Made by a program: the position numbers and the translations under genes | Notes under the pieces: generated by a model | Seen by the model: the letters and a program-made list of their open reading frames with translations, nothing else | The model's database searches: none | Told to the model about the DNA's origin: nothing | From: Lentibacillus saliphilus | Lineage (GTDB): Bacteria > Bacillota > Bacilli > Bacillales > Amphibacillaceae | Reading direction: 5' to 3' | NCBI RefSeq assembly: GCF_019093865.1 | Contig: NZ_JABJXD010000011.1 | Span: forward strand, 9,109 to 73,108 | Length of the DNA: 64,000 nucleotides | Shown here: piece by piece, positions 17,530-26,960 of the stretch | Layout: each line of letters starts with the position of its first letter | Numbering within the stretch: the stretch's first letter is position 1

Positions 17530-18303
17530 TTATTCATTATGATTAATAAAATAGGTATCGTATGTCTCCTTAAATACGTAGCCTAGTTTTTTAGCTAATT
17601 CAACGGATTCAATATTTGCTCCATCCCAACTAGGATATTTCCCATTATCAAGGCAATCTAGGATCAGTGAAGAGGCCACTATAGTCGCCAAACCTTTTCT
17701 TCTGTATTCGGGATGTGTAGCAATTTCGATCTCAATACCACCATCATATACACTAAAAGACGTCGCTGCAGTAACGACCTTTCCCTCATGGATTATGGAA
17801 TACCCTACACCTCTTTTAATAAAATCATCTATGGATTCAAATTGACTTACAAAGTCCTCTGATAACTCCTGGAAAGACGGGGCATTTGCTATATTACTAT
17901 CAATTTTTTTAATTTCATATCCATCCGGTAATGAAGACAACAAGTTCAGTATATGTGCCTTATTTAAATGCTCTGGTTTCTTTTCAAATCTGTATCGTTG
18001 AAACTTTTCAATTTTACCATTATGAACAGACTCTATACGATTTTTCCATTCATCAGAATCAACAATTGCAAGTGTGAATTCAGGGAGATTGTAGAGCAAT
18101 TCCACAGCTTCTTTAGTAGTGGAATCGCCAGCATAAAACACAAAAATCCCTACCGTAATCTGGGCAACCGTTGGAGTCTCAAGGTTGTCTACCCAAGCAT
18201 CTCCCATATGTCCTTGAAGATATGAAAGAACAATAGTACTATCAATACTTTCAAACATAGGTTCCAATTTTTTCTTCACTTCTGCATTTGCTTTATAAAT
18301 CAT
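17530..18303 (-). CDS. GNAT family acetyltransferase (cargo of element A)
   Basis: A 257-residue protein with a C-terminal GNAT domain. The acetyl-CoA loop is ATHPEYRRKGLAT (195-207), preceded by EIEI and followed by a W-x-x-A-N-x-x-S segment (about 225-232). The N-terminal 120 residues fit the group of GNATs with an extra N-domain (GNAT_acetyltran type). The substrate is unknown; this group includes self-resistance and cell-stress acetyltransferases. The AT-rich composition matches its place in element A. The ATG follows AAGAGGAAT. Confidence 0.8.
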   Translation of the reverse strand: MIYKANAEVKKKLEPMFESIDSTIVLSYLQGHMGDAWVDNLETPTVAQITVGIFVFYAGDSTTKEAVELLYNLPEFTLAIVDSDEWKNRIESVHNGKIEKFQRYRFEKKPEHLNKAHILNLLSSLPDGYEIKKIDSNIANAPSFQELSEDFVSQFESIDDFIKRGVGYSIIHEGKVVTAATSFSVYDGGIEIEIATHPEYRRKGLATIVASSLILDCLDNGKYPSWDGANIESVELAKKLGYVFKETYDTYFINHNE

Positions 18304-18511
18304 TTAATTCCTCTTTTCTTAAAGTATTATTTAATTACGTTTGTCCACATATGTTTTGCTTAATGGCTCTTTTAATGCCAAATACGAGTGCTATGATAAC
18401 CTCTTTAACGTCCATCGGCTAATAATACCTAAAATAGTTATTCCATTCGATCACCTCTCAAGAGAAGTAACCAAGGGTATCAAACAGTCGTTTAGCAATG
18501 TCTAAAAATAC

Positions 18512-18548
18512 AAAAAGCCACAAAGCTATATAAAATAACCCTGTGGCT
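18512..18548 (-). terminator. minus-strand terminator downstream of radC
   Basis: AGCCACA (18516-18522) pairs with TGTGGCT (18542-18548), and the minus strand continues TTTTTG. It is about 390 bp past the radC stop and 210 bp before the GNAT start. Confidence 0.65.
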
Positions 18549-18631
18549 CAAATGCTAATTCAGAATATAAATGCCTTTAACAAGTCGCACATCATAACAT
18601 GATGGTCAAGCAAATTTTAAAAGACCCGAAT

Positions 18632-18700
18632 GAGTGAGACAAGAAAATTCAATTCCCAAGGTAAACTTCATTAAGTTTATGAATTGCATAGTCTCACCTC
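18632..18700. repeat. 69-bp imperfect palindrome in element A
   Basis: The outer arms GTGAGAC (18634) and GTCTCAC (18691), a middle CAATT/AATTG, and the inner perfect TAAACTT-catt-AAGTTTA nest around one centre. It has no T tract, so it is not a terminator. The surrounding 18304-18939 holds no recognisable gene. Confidence 0.6.
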
Positions 18701-18939
18701 AATTTAATAACGTTATGAAAATATTACCACATCAATAATAATAAATCAATATTTAAATAGAATGCACGTTTTCCGGTTTACCACAAAATGGCCCTATCGT
18801 GGAACAAAGATCAATCTGGACTACTTCACTAAACTACCCGCTAGATTCTTATTATATATTAATTCTAATAATTGTACTGCCAAAACTTACGGAAAATACA
18901 AAAAAATCTTGGAGAAAAAAAGGGAGATATTTCCCCCTT

Positions 18940-19383
18940 TTAAATATAGCCTCTTTCTTTCAGGCTAGTAAAACTGGTCTCGCTATTTACTACTAAGTGA
19001 TCGAGTACTTCGATGCCTAGTAACTTTCCAGCCTCGACTAATCTCTTTGTAACGTTAATGTCTTCCATCGATGGTGTTATATCACCACTTGGATGCTGAT
19101 GTGCAACTATGACACTTGCTGCGTTATTAAGTATTATTGCTTTAAACACCTCACGTGGATGAACGAGTGAGGCATTCAACGAACCAACATGACAACGATG
19201 AACTGTGACAACATTATTCTTCGTATTTAAACACATAACAAAAAACACTTCACGATCATCACGACCAATAAAGCGAGATGCGATCTTTGCTCCGTCTTCT
19301 GGACTACGAATGATATAATCAACACCCTCTTCTGCCTCTCTGATAACTTGTTCAATACGAACTACTTCCAAAATGGTTTCCAT
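18940..19383 (-). CDS. radC: RadC family JAB-domain protein, short form
   Basis: A 147-residue protein consisting only of the RadC JAB/MPN domain. The JAMM metal motif is visible as HQHPSGDITPSMED (H-x-H then S-x-x-D), preceded by the conserved GSLNASLVHPREVFK. It lacks the N-terminal helix-hairpin-helix part of chromosomal RadC (about 225 residues). Such short versions are common on integrative elements and prophages; their function is unproven. I chose the ATG at 19383 because AAAGG lies 9 nt ahead, rather than a TTG three codons upstream. It reads away from the integrase gene. Confidence 0.88.
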   Translation of the reverse strand: METILEVVRIEQVIREAEEGVDYIIRSPEDGAKIASRFIGRDDREVFFVMCLNTKNNVVTVHRCHVGSLNASLVHPREVFKAIILNNAASVIVAHQHPSGDITPSMEDINVTKRLVEAGKLLGIEVLDHLVVNSETSFTSLKERGYI

Positions 19384-19518
19384 GTAGATCAACCTTTCTA
19401 TGATTTTTGACCTTTTTGGTCACCATTTAGAGAATCTTCGCATCAATTAATGCCAAGTGGCGTAAGTAGCAAAGCTATCGATTGATTCGTATATGTTTTG
19501 GGGAAGTCCAATGAATTA

Positions 19519-19556
19519 GGGTGCGTTAAAAGCGTTATATGCTTTCTTACGCACCC
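19519..19556. repeat. 38-bp palindrome between radC and integrase
   Basis: GGGTGCGT with AAGC on one side pairs with GCTT and ACGCACCC on the other around GTTATAT, giving an interrupted stem of 12 bp. It is not followed by a T run. It lies in the divergent gap between radC and the integrase (19384-19742), which otherwise shows no gene. Confidence 0.65.
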
Positions 19557-19775
19557 TTATCCTACTTGGCTGACTCGTAACATCCGAAGAACGAAGACCC
19601 TTTATATAATCGATAATGCGTTCTTGCTTTATGGACGCATTAGGAGATTAAAATTAGGGGAGCTGAAAAGGAAGAAACAAACTCATAATACAACGCCGAA
19701 CAGGCATTACAAGAATTAAACAAATAAATAAAATAAGCAGGAGATGATGCACACTCCCGAAAAACAACACATGAA

Positions 19776-20438
19776 GTGCTTCTTAAAATTAAAACGTCTT
19801 TACGTGACGCATACGCTCGTGGTTATATTACGAACGACTTTGCTCGTTTAGTAAAGACACGCGGAGAAAATCCACCTAAGCGAAATAAGGCTTTATCTAT
19901 TACAGATTTTAAGAAGTTGCGTAATTACGTTGTACAGCATCCAGAAGATGAATTTAACGTACTGGTATTACTTGCATTAGAAACAGGCATGCGACGGGGA
20001 GAGCTACTAGCAATACGACCTGAGAGCCTGTATGAGTACGGTATAAAAGTTAGACATTCCATTAGTCCAACTTCTGATGATACTTCATTAAAGACACAAA
20101 ATGCAAAACGTGATGTTTCTATCAACAAAGGAGTGTATGAGCTTCTTCGCAAAATTCCAGTGAAAGAGAATGGTTATATTTTTAGTTTTGGTGGTTTTAA
20201 GCAATCCGAACAATTAGCCGAGTTATTGACTGAATTAGACATTAAAAAAACAACTTTTCACGGATTGAGAGATACACACGCATCATTTTTATTTGCTCAA
20301 GACATTGATATTGCATATGTATCAAAGCGATTAGGTCACATTAATATCCAAACCACACAAAATTATTATCTGGAATTAATGCCAGAAAAAAAGCACCAGC
20401 AGGATGCCGATGCTTTAAATCTGTTAAGTGCTCTATAA
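19776..20438 (+). pseudogene. int: tyrosine integrase of element A, N-terminally truncated
   Basis: A frame of 220 residues from a GTG; it is open a further 13 codons upstream (to 19737) and then stopped by TAA. It contains the end of the SAM-like core-binding domain (SLRDAYARGYI) and an entire catalytic domain. The residues are R73 in GMRRGE, H162 and R165 in HGLRDTH, H188 in LGH, and the nucleophile Y198 in TTQNYY. Full-length relatives have about 380 residues, so the arm-binding domain and half of the core-binding domain are missing and no start can be trusted. It points at the rpsI end, the usual place for such a gene next to its attachment site. A short active form cannot be excluded. 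Confidence 0.8.
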
Positions 20439-20451
20439 AATTAACGTTAAT

Positions 20452-20521
20452 TTGCACCAACTTGCACCAAAAAACCTTTGCAAACGTTGGTATATCAACA
20501 ATCCTATTAACGTTTTGAGAA
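20452..20521. other. attachment site 1 at the rpsI 3' end
   Basis: The core CGTTTTGAGAA (20511-20521) is, on the minus strand, TTCTCAAAACG: the last codons of rpsI (Phe-Ser-Lys-Arg) just before TAA. The arm repeats TTGCACCAA lie at 20452-20460 and 20462-20470, a 10-bp period, 49 bp from the core. Insertion restores an intact rpsI end, so S9 is not damaged. Confidence 0.78.
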
Positions 20522-20899
20522 CTGTGGTGCACGACGTGCTTTTTTAAGACCGTATTTCTTACGTTCAACCATACGTGGGTCACGTGTAAGGAATCCTTCA
20601 CGCTTCAACGCTGTACGGTATTCAGGATCTGCTTCTAGAAGTGCGCGGGCAATGCCGTGACGGATTGCGCCAGCCTGTCCAGTAAAGCCACCTCCGTGAA
20701 CGTTTACCAATACATCATATGTGCCTTCTGTTTCAGTAGCCGCAAGAGGCTGATTTAGAATAAGCAATTGTGTTTCGTATGGGAAATAGTCTTTTGCATC
20801 GCGTTTGTTAATAACGATACGTCCTGTTCCTGGAACGAGACGTACACGTGCTGTTGATCTTTTACGACGACCTGTGCCATAGTATTGAACTTGTGCCAT
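20507..20899 (-). CDS. rpsI: 30S ribosomal protein S9
   Basis: 130 residues, full length. It begins [15 protein letters not shown] and ends in the conserved basic tail QFSKR, which reaches the P-site tRNA. It follows rplM by 18 bp, the universal L13-S9 pair. Its last codons serve as the attachment core for the neighbouring elements. GGAGG precedes the ATG. Confidence 0.98.
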   Translation of the reverse strand: MAQVQYYGTGRRKRSTARVRLVPGTGRIVINKRDAKDYFPYETQLLILNQPLAATETEGTYDVLVNVHGGGFTGQAGAIRHGIARALLEADPEYRTALKREGFLTRDPRMVERKKYGLKKARRAPQFSKR

Positions 20900-20917
20900 T
20901 GGTTTACCTCCTTTTAA

Positions 20918-21355
20918 TTACCCACGAAGCTCGTAAACTTCTGGTTGTTGTGCTTGATGATTATGTTCTGAACCTTTATAGACATGCAGTTTTTTAAACA
21001 TTTTACGGCCGAGTGGACCTTTTGGCATCATACCTCTGATTGAAAGCTCAAGCATTCTTTCAGGGTACTTAGCTTGCATTTCTGCTGCGTTACGCTCTTT
21101 TAGTCCGCCAGGATGATTTGTGTGGCGGTAGTACATCTTATCGTTCATTTTGTTACCTGTTAGTTCAATCTTCTCTGCATTAATGATGATCACGTGATCA
21201 CCTGTGTCAACGTGTGGTGTGTAAGTTGGCTTGTTCTTTCCACGAAGGATAGCAGCAACTTCACTGGATAGACGACCAAGACGCTTGCCTTCAGCATCTA
21301 TCACATACCATTTGCGTTCAACGTTAGCTTCATTTGCCATGAAAGTCGTGCGCAT
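20918..21355 (-). CDS. rplM: 50S ribosomal protein L13
   Basis: 145 residues, the usual length ([20 protein letters not shown] start). An in-frame start 11 codons upstream was rejected because GGAGGG lies 9 nt before the chosen ATG. L13 is an early assembly protein of the large subunit. It is expressed with rpsI from the sigma-A promoter at 21457-21486 and has an L13-type leader hairpin. Confidence 0.98.
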   Translation of the reverse strand: MRTTFMANEANVERKWYVIDAEGKRLGRLSSEVAAILRGKNKPTYTPHVDTGDHVIIINAEKIELTGNKMNDKMYYRHTNHPGGLKERNAAEMQAKYPERMLELSIRGMMPKGPLGRKMFKKLHVYKGSEHNHQAQQPEVYELRG

Positions 21356-21404
21356 AGTGAGTTTCCCTCCATTATTTCCGTCATTCATTTATTTTTTATC
21401 TCAA

Positions 21405-21431
21405 CACAATTAGATTCCGGGGCTAATCGTG
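21405..21431 (-). promoter_or_regulatory. L13 leader hairpin
   Basis: On the minus strand CACGATTAG and CTAATTGTG (one G-U) enclose CCCCGGAAT. It lies in the rplM 5' region, about 20 nt after the expected transcription start. This matches in place and shape the short L13 leader of Bacilli, thought to mediate autoregulation by L13. Family membership was judged by eye only. Confidence 0.6.
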
Positions 21432-21456
21432 GTTTGGAAATAAAATACCATAGATC

Positions 21457-21486
21457 ATAATATACCAAATCAGCGGTAAATGTCAA
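21457..21486 (-). promoter_or_regulatory. sigma-A promoter of rplM-rpsI
   Basis: A consensus -35 TTGACA (21486-21481) and -10 TATTAT (21462-21457) are separated by 18 bp on the minus strand. Confidence 0.85.
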
Positions 21487-21524
21487 GTGATTTTAGCTTT
21501 ATAACTTATTTTTCAAGAGATTTG

Positions 21525-22115
21525 TTACTCTGTTTTTTTAATCCTTTGTATCTCAACACCATTGTCCTGCAATGTGCGTTGAATTGCGCCGCGATGTGAG
21601 GAAATATCTCTGTTGTAATCAAAGGTCAAGACAGAGCCATCTCCATAGACGAGCTCAAGGGAATCGACACGCATTGTCCCTTTGTCATTATACATGTAAT
21701 AGACAGCTTCATCGACTGTGTCCCACGTATATTCTGTTTCATCTAATGAGAAAAATTCGTTCTTATAAATCCCTTGATCATTAAAGTAAACATATTGATG
21801 AATGACTAAATAACCACCAATCCAAAACGGTAATAACGCTACAATGATTGCGGCTGTTTTTTGGAGCTTTTTACCACCGATGTGAAATTGCACATAAGCC
21901 ATCACACCTGCAATAAGCGCAGCATATAGAAACAAACCACCTGTGATAAAATAACTGGACACAGGCGCCATAAAAAACCAGAACGGAATGGAATGAAATA
22001 CCGTGTCCTGGATGAGTGGCAGTACGATAAACGGCATGAATAAACTAGACAGTGCCAGAATAATGGTGACTGCGATAAAATGTGGGACATATTCTGTTGG
22101 ATCTTTCTTGTACAT
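21525..22115 (-). CDS. unrecognised membrane protein between truA and rplM
   Basis: Not recognised. 196 residues from the ATG at 22115, which has GGGGG 6 nt upstream; a start 18 codons earlier has no ribosome site. Three hydrophobic spans lie at about 12-35, 52-76 and 86-106. A soluble C-terminal domain of about 85 residues follows, with alternating hydrophobic/charged strands (SLELVYGDGSVLTFDYN), resembling a small PH-like or beta-rich domain. B. subtilis has no gene at this place. It lies 90 bp after truA on the same strand and ends 39 bp before the rplM promoter. Confidence 0.75.
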   Translation of the reverse strand: MYKKDPTEYVPHFIAVTIILALSSLFMPFIVLPLIQDTVFHSIPFWFFMAPVSSYFITGGLFLYAALIAGVMAYVQFHIGGKKLQKTAAIIVALLPFWIGGYLVIHQYVYFNDQGIYKNEFFSLDETEYTWDTVDEAVYYMYNDKGTMRVDSLELVYGDGSVLTFDYNRDISSHRGAIQRTLQDNGVEIQRIKKTE

Positions 22116-22204
22116 GACAATCCCCCTTGTAAGCGCTCTATTCTTGCTATACTCATACGATTGTAACACAAATATGTTTCATTTATGTGATTATTTATTA
22201 TTTA

Positions 22205-22945
22205 TCAATAATCAACACGCCATAAGTATAGACCTTGCGCCGGTGCCGTAGCGCCAGCCAAACGTCGGTCTCTTTTCTCGAGCAATTTAGGGATGTCATC
22301 AGGATCGAGCTTACCTGTTCCAACATCGCGTAATGCACCGACCATAATTCGAACCATGTTATATAAAAAACCGTCACCGTAGAACACACATGTAATATCG
22401 GAACCATTCTGCTCACAACTCACCTTATAAAGCGTACGCACCTTACTTCCCCTCGTCGTTGCTTTGGCTGATGAAAACGTTGTAAAGTCATGCGTCCCTT
22501 CTAAATGACGGCAAGCAGCCTGCATACGCTCGATATTAATGTCCCATGGGTAATGATAGACGTAGTTGCGTTTAAAAACGTCAGGCTCTTGCTCACAATG
22601 AATCACATAACGGTATTCCTTTGAAATAGCATCATATCGGGCATGAAAAGCATCAGATACACGCTCAACCTGGTGGACGTAAATATCTTCTGGGAGCATC
22701 GTATTCATGGCCTTCTTCCACTTCACCTCAGCCATCTCTAATGGTGACGTGAAGTGGATCACCTGTCCTTTAGCATGGACACCCGTATCAGTACGTCCTG
22801 ATGCCGACACACGAATATGTTGTTGTTTATGAATTTTGTACAGAACGTCTTCTAGCTCTCCATGAACAGTCCGTTGACCAGGCTGGATCTGAAAGCCGTT
22901 GAAATTGGTTCCATCATAGCTGATTGTGCATTTAACCTTCACCAT
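22205..22945 (-). CDS. truA: tRNA pseudouridine(38-40) synthase TruA
   Basis: 246 residues. The catalytic Asp is D53 in GRTDTGVHA, with the family motifs FHARYDA and FLYNMVRIMVG. It makes pseudouridine at positions 38-40 of the tRNA anticodon arm. It is the last gene of the rplQ-ecfA1-ecfA2-ecfT-truA order known from B. subtilis and lies 20 bp after ecfT. Confidence 0.97.
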   Translation of the reverse strand: MVKVKCTISYDGTNFNGFQIQPGQRTVHGELEDVLYKIHKQQHIRVSASGRTDTGVHAKGQVIHFTSPLEMAEVKWKKAMNTMLPEDIYVHQVERVSDAFHARYDAISKEYRYVIHCEQEPDVFKRNYVYHYPWDINIERMQAACRHLEGTHDFTTFSSAKATTRGSKVRTLYKVSCEQNGSDITCVFYGDGFLYNMVRIMVGALRDVGTGKLDPDDIPKLLEKRDRRLAGATAPAQGLYLWRVDY

Positions 22946-22964
22946 CGTTCAAATAAACCTCCTG

Positions 22965-23768
22965 TTAAGAATAATGGCGTGTTGCAAATAATCCAGCGAG
23001 AACAACAGCAAACAAGAAGAGCGCCACCCAATCTCGGCCTGATATACGAAGGATTCTTAGTTTCGTCCGCCCTTCGCCACCTTGATAGCCTCTTGCTTCC
23101 ATGGCCATTGCTAAATCCTCGGCACGCTTAAATGCGCTGACGAACAACGGGACGAGTAACGGAACGATCGCTTTCGCTCTTTCCTTGATCGGCCCTGTAC
23201 GAAAGTCAACACCTCTTGAAGCCTGGGCTTTAGAAATCTTATCCATTTCCTGCATCAATGTCGGGATAAACCGAAGTGAGATTGACATCATTAATGCCAG
23301 CTCATGCACAGGAAATTTCACTTTTTTAAGCGGATTAAGCAACGTCTCAATGGCATCTGTAATTTCTATCGGTGTTGTCGTCAATGTTAACAATGACGTC
23401 ACAAGGATCAGTAAAAAGAACCGCAACGAAATCGCAAAACCTTGAATAAGCCCGCCGCTATAAATTTTTAATACAACTAAATCAACGAGGACAGCGCCCT
23501 CTCTCGTAATGATAATGTGCAGCAAGAACGTGAATCCGATTAAAAACCAAATCGGTGTCAATCCCTTTAAAATAAAACGGAAAGGGATTCTACTCAGCAC
23601 GATACTACCGAACGCGAAGAACGCAAGAATGCTATAGCTTGGCACTGAGTTGGCAAAGAAAACAATGAACACAAAGAAAAATATCATGATTATTTTCGTG
23701 CGTGGATCTAAGCGGTGGACGATTGACTGACCAGGTACATACTGGCCAATAATTAAAGAATTACTCAT
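22965..23768 (-). CDS. ecfT: ECF transporter transmembrane subunit EcfT
   Basis: 267 residues with several membrane spans. It has the typical N-terminal HRLDPRTKI and the cytoplasmic coupling helices with Ala-Arg-Gly motifs ([11 protein letters not shown] and MEARGYQGG), which contact the two ATPases. The energising module EcfA1-EcfA2-EcfT is shared by several vitamin-binding S components encoded elsewhere. The start overlaps the ecfA2 end by 8 nt. Confidence 0.96.
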   Translation of the reverse strand: MSNSLIIGQYVPGQSIVHRLDPRTKIIMIFFFVFIVFFANSVPSYSILAFFAFGSIVLSRIPFRFILKGLTPIWFLIGFTFLLHIIITREGAVLVDLVVLKIYSGGLIQGFAISLRFFLLILVTSLLTLTTTPIEITDAIETLLNPLKKVKFPVHELALMMSISLRFIPTLMQEMDKISKAQASRGVDFRTGPIKERAKAIVPLLVPLFVSAFKRAEDLAMAMEARGYQGGEGRTKLRILRISGRDWVALFLFAVVLAGLFATRHYS

Positions 23769-24633
23769 CGTTGCCCACCTCTTTTATATGTTCTTTGATC
23801 GCTTGTGCAATATCTGTAATTGACTGGCGATTGTATGGGATGCTGTGACCAAACTTTTGTTCATACTTCCATAAAAATTGAATCACTTCGGGAACATCGA
23901 GCTGCACTTGCTGCAATGTATCCTCATCCGAAAAGATCGTCTCTGGTTTACCTTCTAAGTACTTTTTACCTTGATTGAGAATGATAATATGGTCGGCATA
24001 TTTAACAGCATCTTCCATATTATGAGTGACGAGAACCGTCGTCATCTTCTCTTTTTTATGCAAACTGTAAAACATGTCCATCACGTCTCGTTGACCACGT
24101 GGATCAAGTCCAGCGGTAGGCTCGTCAAGGACGAGGACTTCAGGTTTAATGGCAAGTACACCTGCAATGGCTACTCTCCGCATTTGACCGCCACTGAGCT
24201 CAAAAGGCGAGCGCTCCAGCATGTCATGATGTATACCAACAGTCGGCAAAATATCATCAATACGCTGCTTGATGACGTCATCAGACACGCCAAAGTTTTT
24301 CGGGCCAAAGGCGATATCCTTAGCAATCGTCTCCTCAAACAACTGATGCTCAGGATATTGAAACACCACACCGACACGACTACGTAATGCTTTCATATCC
24401 TTTGGCTTGTCCGTGCGCGACATAACAAAATCGCCAATCGTCACCGTGCCAGTCGTCGGGCGTAATAAGCCATTAAGGTGTTGAATCAAAGTCGATTTAC
24501 CAGAGCCTGTGTGCCCAATCACCGCGACATAAGTACCTGACGGAATCGAAAATGACACATCATCAAGAGCTTGATGAGCAAAAGGTGAATTCGGTTGATA
24601 TGTATAGCTTACGTTTTTGAATGAAATGTCCAT
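23761..24633 (-). CDS. ecfA2: ECF transporter ATPase EcfA2
   Basis: 290 residues. Walker A is GHTGSGKS, the Q-loop region [18 protein letters not shown], the signature LSGGQMRR and Walker [13 protein letters not shown]. The [14 protein letters not shown] form with FE-E-TIAKD is typical of EcfA2 rather than EcfA1. It overlaps ecfA1 by 25 nt and ecfT by 8 nt, so the three are translationally coupled and vitamin import (riboflavin, biotin, folate and others) is likely. Confidence 0.96.
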   Translation of the reverse strand: MDISFKNVSYTYQPNSPFAHQALDDVSFSIPSGTYVAVIGHTGSGKSTLIQHLNGLLRPTTGTVTIGDFVMSRTDKPKDMKALRSRVGVVFQYPEHQLFEETIAKDIAFGPKNFGVSDDVIKQRIDDILPTVGIHHDMLERSPFELSGGQMRRVAIAGVLAIKPEVLVLDEPTAGLDPRGQRDVMDMFYSLHKKEKMTTVLVTHNMEDAVKYADHIIILNQGKKYLEGKPETIFSDEDTLQQVQLDVPEVIQFLWKYEQKFGHSIPYNRQSITDIAQAIKEHIKEVGNDE

Positions 24634-25448
24634 AGCGCTTCAAGTAGCTCCTCATGATTTAGCGGCTCCTCGGTAATAGATACGTCCGCTCGTCTTAATG
24701 CTTCTGTCAGCTTACCAACAAAAGGGATATCGAGTCCAATTTTATGAAATGCATCCTTACGTGTAAATATATCTCTCGGCGTGCCTTCAGCCCAAATCTC
24801 GCCTTGATTCATCACGATCACCCACTCTGCCATCATAACTTCTTCAAGGTCATGTGTAATAGACACGAGGGACATAACGTCCTGTTCATGTAGATGAGAA
24901 ACGGTTTTCATGATGCTTTGACGCCCTTTCGGATCAAGCATTGCTGTTGCCTCATCTAGGATAAGGAGCTTCGGCGATATCGCCAAAACACTTGCAATGG
25001 CGACACGTTGTTTTTGTCCGCCAGAAAGCCGATGTGGTTCGCTGAGACGTTTGTGCTGCATGCCGACAGCTGTAAGTGTATCCTCGATGCGTTTCATCAT
25101 TTCCTCACGAGCAATGCCGCGATTTTCCATACCAAAAGCAACATCGTCCTGAACAGTTGTGCCGACAAACTGATTATCAGGGTTTTGAAAAACCATTCCA
25201 ACGTCTTTTCGTATGTCCCAAATCGTTTGCGCGTTCACTTCTTTTCCATCTATTAGGATCTGGCCCTTCTGGGGAAACAGGAGGCCGTTCATCAGCTTAG
25301 CGATTGTTGATTTTCCTGAACCGTTATGGCCGATAATAGCTACAGATTGATTTTCATATATTGTAAACGAGCAATCATTTAGAATCCAGGGGCCGTCATC
25401 GTCATACCTGAATGATACATTTCTAAACTCGACTAACTTCTGTCTCAT
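24609..25448 (-). CDS. ecfA1: ECF transporter ATPase EcfA1
   Basis: 279 residues. Walker A is GHNGSGKS, the Q-loop [18 protein letters not shown], the signature RLSGGQKQR and Walker [14 protein letters not shown]. The DNQFVG segment and ATAMLDP are EcfA1 hallmarks. I chose the ATG at 25448, with GGGAG at 8 nt; a GTG three codons upstream lies on top of that ribosome site. It follows the rplQ terminator by about 70 bp, so it probably has its own promoter. Confidence 0.96.
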   Translation of the reverse strand: MRQKLVEFRNVSFRYDDDGPWILNDCSFTIYENQSVAIIGHNGSGKSTIAKLMNGLLFPQKGQILIDGKEVNAQTIWDIRKDVGMVFQNPDNQFVGTTVQDDVAFGMENRGIAREEMMKRIEDTLTAVGMQHKRLSEPHRLSGGQKQRVAIASVLAISPKLLILDEATAMLDPKGRQSIMKTVSHLHEQDVMSLVSITHDLEEVMMAEWVIVMNQGEIWAEGTPRDIFTRKDAFHKIGLDIPFVGKLTEALRRADVSITEEPLNHEELLEALWTFHSKT

Positions 25449-25521
25449 ACAATTCACTCCCTTTTGCCACAGCTCGATGCTCCTATTATGTAAAGTGCTG
25501 TTTTAGCACAAAATAAAATAC

Positions 25522-25569
25522 AAAAAAAGGGCGTGGATTCACCTCGAGAAGAGATTCAGTCCTGCCCTT
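25522..25569 (-). terminator. terminator of the alpha operon after rplQ
   Basis: AAGGGC and GCCCTT close a long hairpin with further pairing inside; the minus strand then has a run of seven T. It lies 15 bp after the rplQ stop. Confidence 0.85.
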
Positions 25570-25584
25570 ATCATGTGCGATTCG

Positions 25585-25944
25585 TTAAACCAATTCAATG
25601 ACTGCCATTTTGGCACCATCACCACGGCGTGGTCCCAGTTTAAGAACGCGTGTGTATCCACCTTGTCTATCTTCATAACGTGCAGCAATATCATTGAAAA
25701 GTTTCTGAATGACATCATCGTCTTCATTCGCTTCCTTGTTGTATAAAAATGCTGCAGCTTGGCGACGTGCATGAAGATCTCCGCGCTTACCAAGCGTAAT
25801 CATTTTTTCTACAGCTGTTTTCAATTCCTTTGCTTTTGCTTCTGTTGTTTCAAGCCGTTCATGAATGATTAAATCAGAAGCAAGATTACGTAGAAGTGCC
25901 ATACGTGCATCGGTCGTACGACCTAATTTTCTGGCCATGGACAA
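25585..25944 (-). CDS. rplQ: 50S ribosomal protein L17
   Basis: 119 residues, full length ([20 protein letters not shown] core). It is the last gene of the superoperon that starts at rpsJ, 37 bp after rpoA. The chosen span begins one codon pair before that core (MSMARKL); the ATG two codons later (25938) is equally possible. Confidence 0.97.
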   Translation of the reverse strand: MSMARKLGRTTDARMALLRNLASDLIIHERLETTEAKAKELKTAVEKMITLGKRGDLHARRQAAAFLYNKEANEDDDVIQKLFNDIAARYEDRQGGYTRVLKLGPRRGDGAKMAVIELV

Positions 25945-25981
25945 TCCCTCCCTTTCCTGTATGTCTAGATGTCCGTATCAA

Positions 25982-26926
25982 TCAGTCGTCGTTACGTAAG
26001 CCCAAACCAAGATCTTCGAGTTTATGTTTCACTTCGTCGAGTGATTTGCGACCTAGGTTACGTACTTTCATCATGTCCTCTTCTGACTTATTAGTCAGTT
26101 CCTGGACAGTGTTAATGCCAGCACGCTTTAAGCAGTTATATGATCTGACTGATAAATCTAGCTCTTCAATAGTCATTTCCATAACTTTTTCTTTCTGGTC
26201 TTCTTCCTTTTCGACCATGATTTCCACGTTTTTAACTTCATCTGTAAGCCCGACAAAGATGTTTAGATGTTCGGTGAGCACTTTAGAACCAAGAGAAACA
26301 GCTTCCTCGGGACGAATGCTTCCGTCAGTCCATACGTCTAAGGTGAGCTTGTCATAGTTCGTAATTTGCCCAACACGAGTATTCTCCACATGGTAGGCCA
26401 CGCGAGAAATCGGTGTGAAAATGGAATCAACCGGAATGACGCCAATTGCTTGATCATCTCGTTTGTTCGCTTCGGCAGGACGATATCCTCTACCACGCTC
26501 TGCAGTAATTTTCATATATAAACTGCCGCTAGAGTTTAATGTTGCAATATGAAGCTCAGGATTCAATACTTCTACATCACTATCATACATAAGGTCTGCA
26601 GCTGTAACTTTACCTTCTCCTTGCACATCTAACTCAAGTGTTTTTTCTTCATCCGAATAGATTTTAAGAGCAAGCTTTTTCAAGTTTAAAATAATGGTTG
26701 TGACATCTTCCACAACCCCTTCAACCGTTGAAAATTCATGCATCGCTCCGTCAATCTGAACAGAAGTAACAGCAGCACCTGGAAGTGAGGATAATAGTAT
26801 GCGACGCAAGGAGTTTCCAAGAGTAGCACCATATCCACGTTCAAGCGGTTCAACAACGAACTTCCCAAAGGTTGCATCATCGTTGATCTCTACTGTTTCG
26901 ATCTTTGGCTTTTCAATTTCGATCAT
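25982..26926 (-). CDS. rpoA: RNA polymerase alpha subunit
   Basis: 314 residues, the normal Bacillus length. The N-terminal dimerisation and assembly domain (1-230) includes [21 protein letters not shown]. The C-terminal domain (about 248-310), with [11 protein letters not shown] and [10 protein letters not shown], binds UP elements and activators. The 220-bp gap to rpsK upstream holds two hairpins. Confidence 0.98.
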   Translation of the reverse strand: MIEIEKPKIETVEINDDATFGKFVVEPLERGYGATLGNSLRRILLSSLPGAAVTSVQIDGAMHEFSTVEGVVEDVTTIILNLKKLALKIYSDEEKTLELDVQGEGKVTAADLMYDSDVEVLNPELHIATLNSSGSLYMKITAERGRGYRPAEANKRDDQAIGVIPVDSIFTPISRVAYHVENTRVGQITNYDKLTLDVWTDGSIRPEEAVSLGSKVLTEHLNIFVGLTDEVKNVEIMVEKEEDQKEKVMEMTIEELDLSVRSYNCLKRAGINTVQELTNKSEEDMMKVRNLGRKSLDEVKHKLEDLGLGLRNDD

Positions 26927-26960
26927 TCCACAAAACCCTCCTTCAAAACGTCGAAACCCC

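Larger units (their letters stand above)
17227..20521. mobile_element. integrative element A at the 3' end of rpsI
   Basis: About 3.3 kb between the core copies at 17227 and 20511, one of them inside rpsI. The contents are a truncated tyrosine integrase, a short RadC, a GNAT acetyltransferase, and two large palindromes (18632 and 19519). Arm-type repeats TTGCACCAA (rpsI side) and TTGAACCAA (far side) both come in pairs at 10-bp period. The 3' ends of several conserved genes, including rpsI, are known targets of integrative elements in Firmicutes. No relaxase or replication gene is present, so it is a remnant or a minimal element. Confidence 0.75.

Noticed and set aside
19498-19719. Plus-strand 73-codon frame upstream of the integrase
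   Set aside because: It spans the palindrome at 19519; no convincing match to an integrase N-terminus and no ribosome site.
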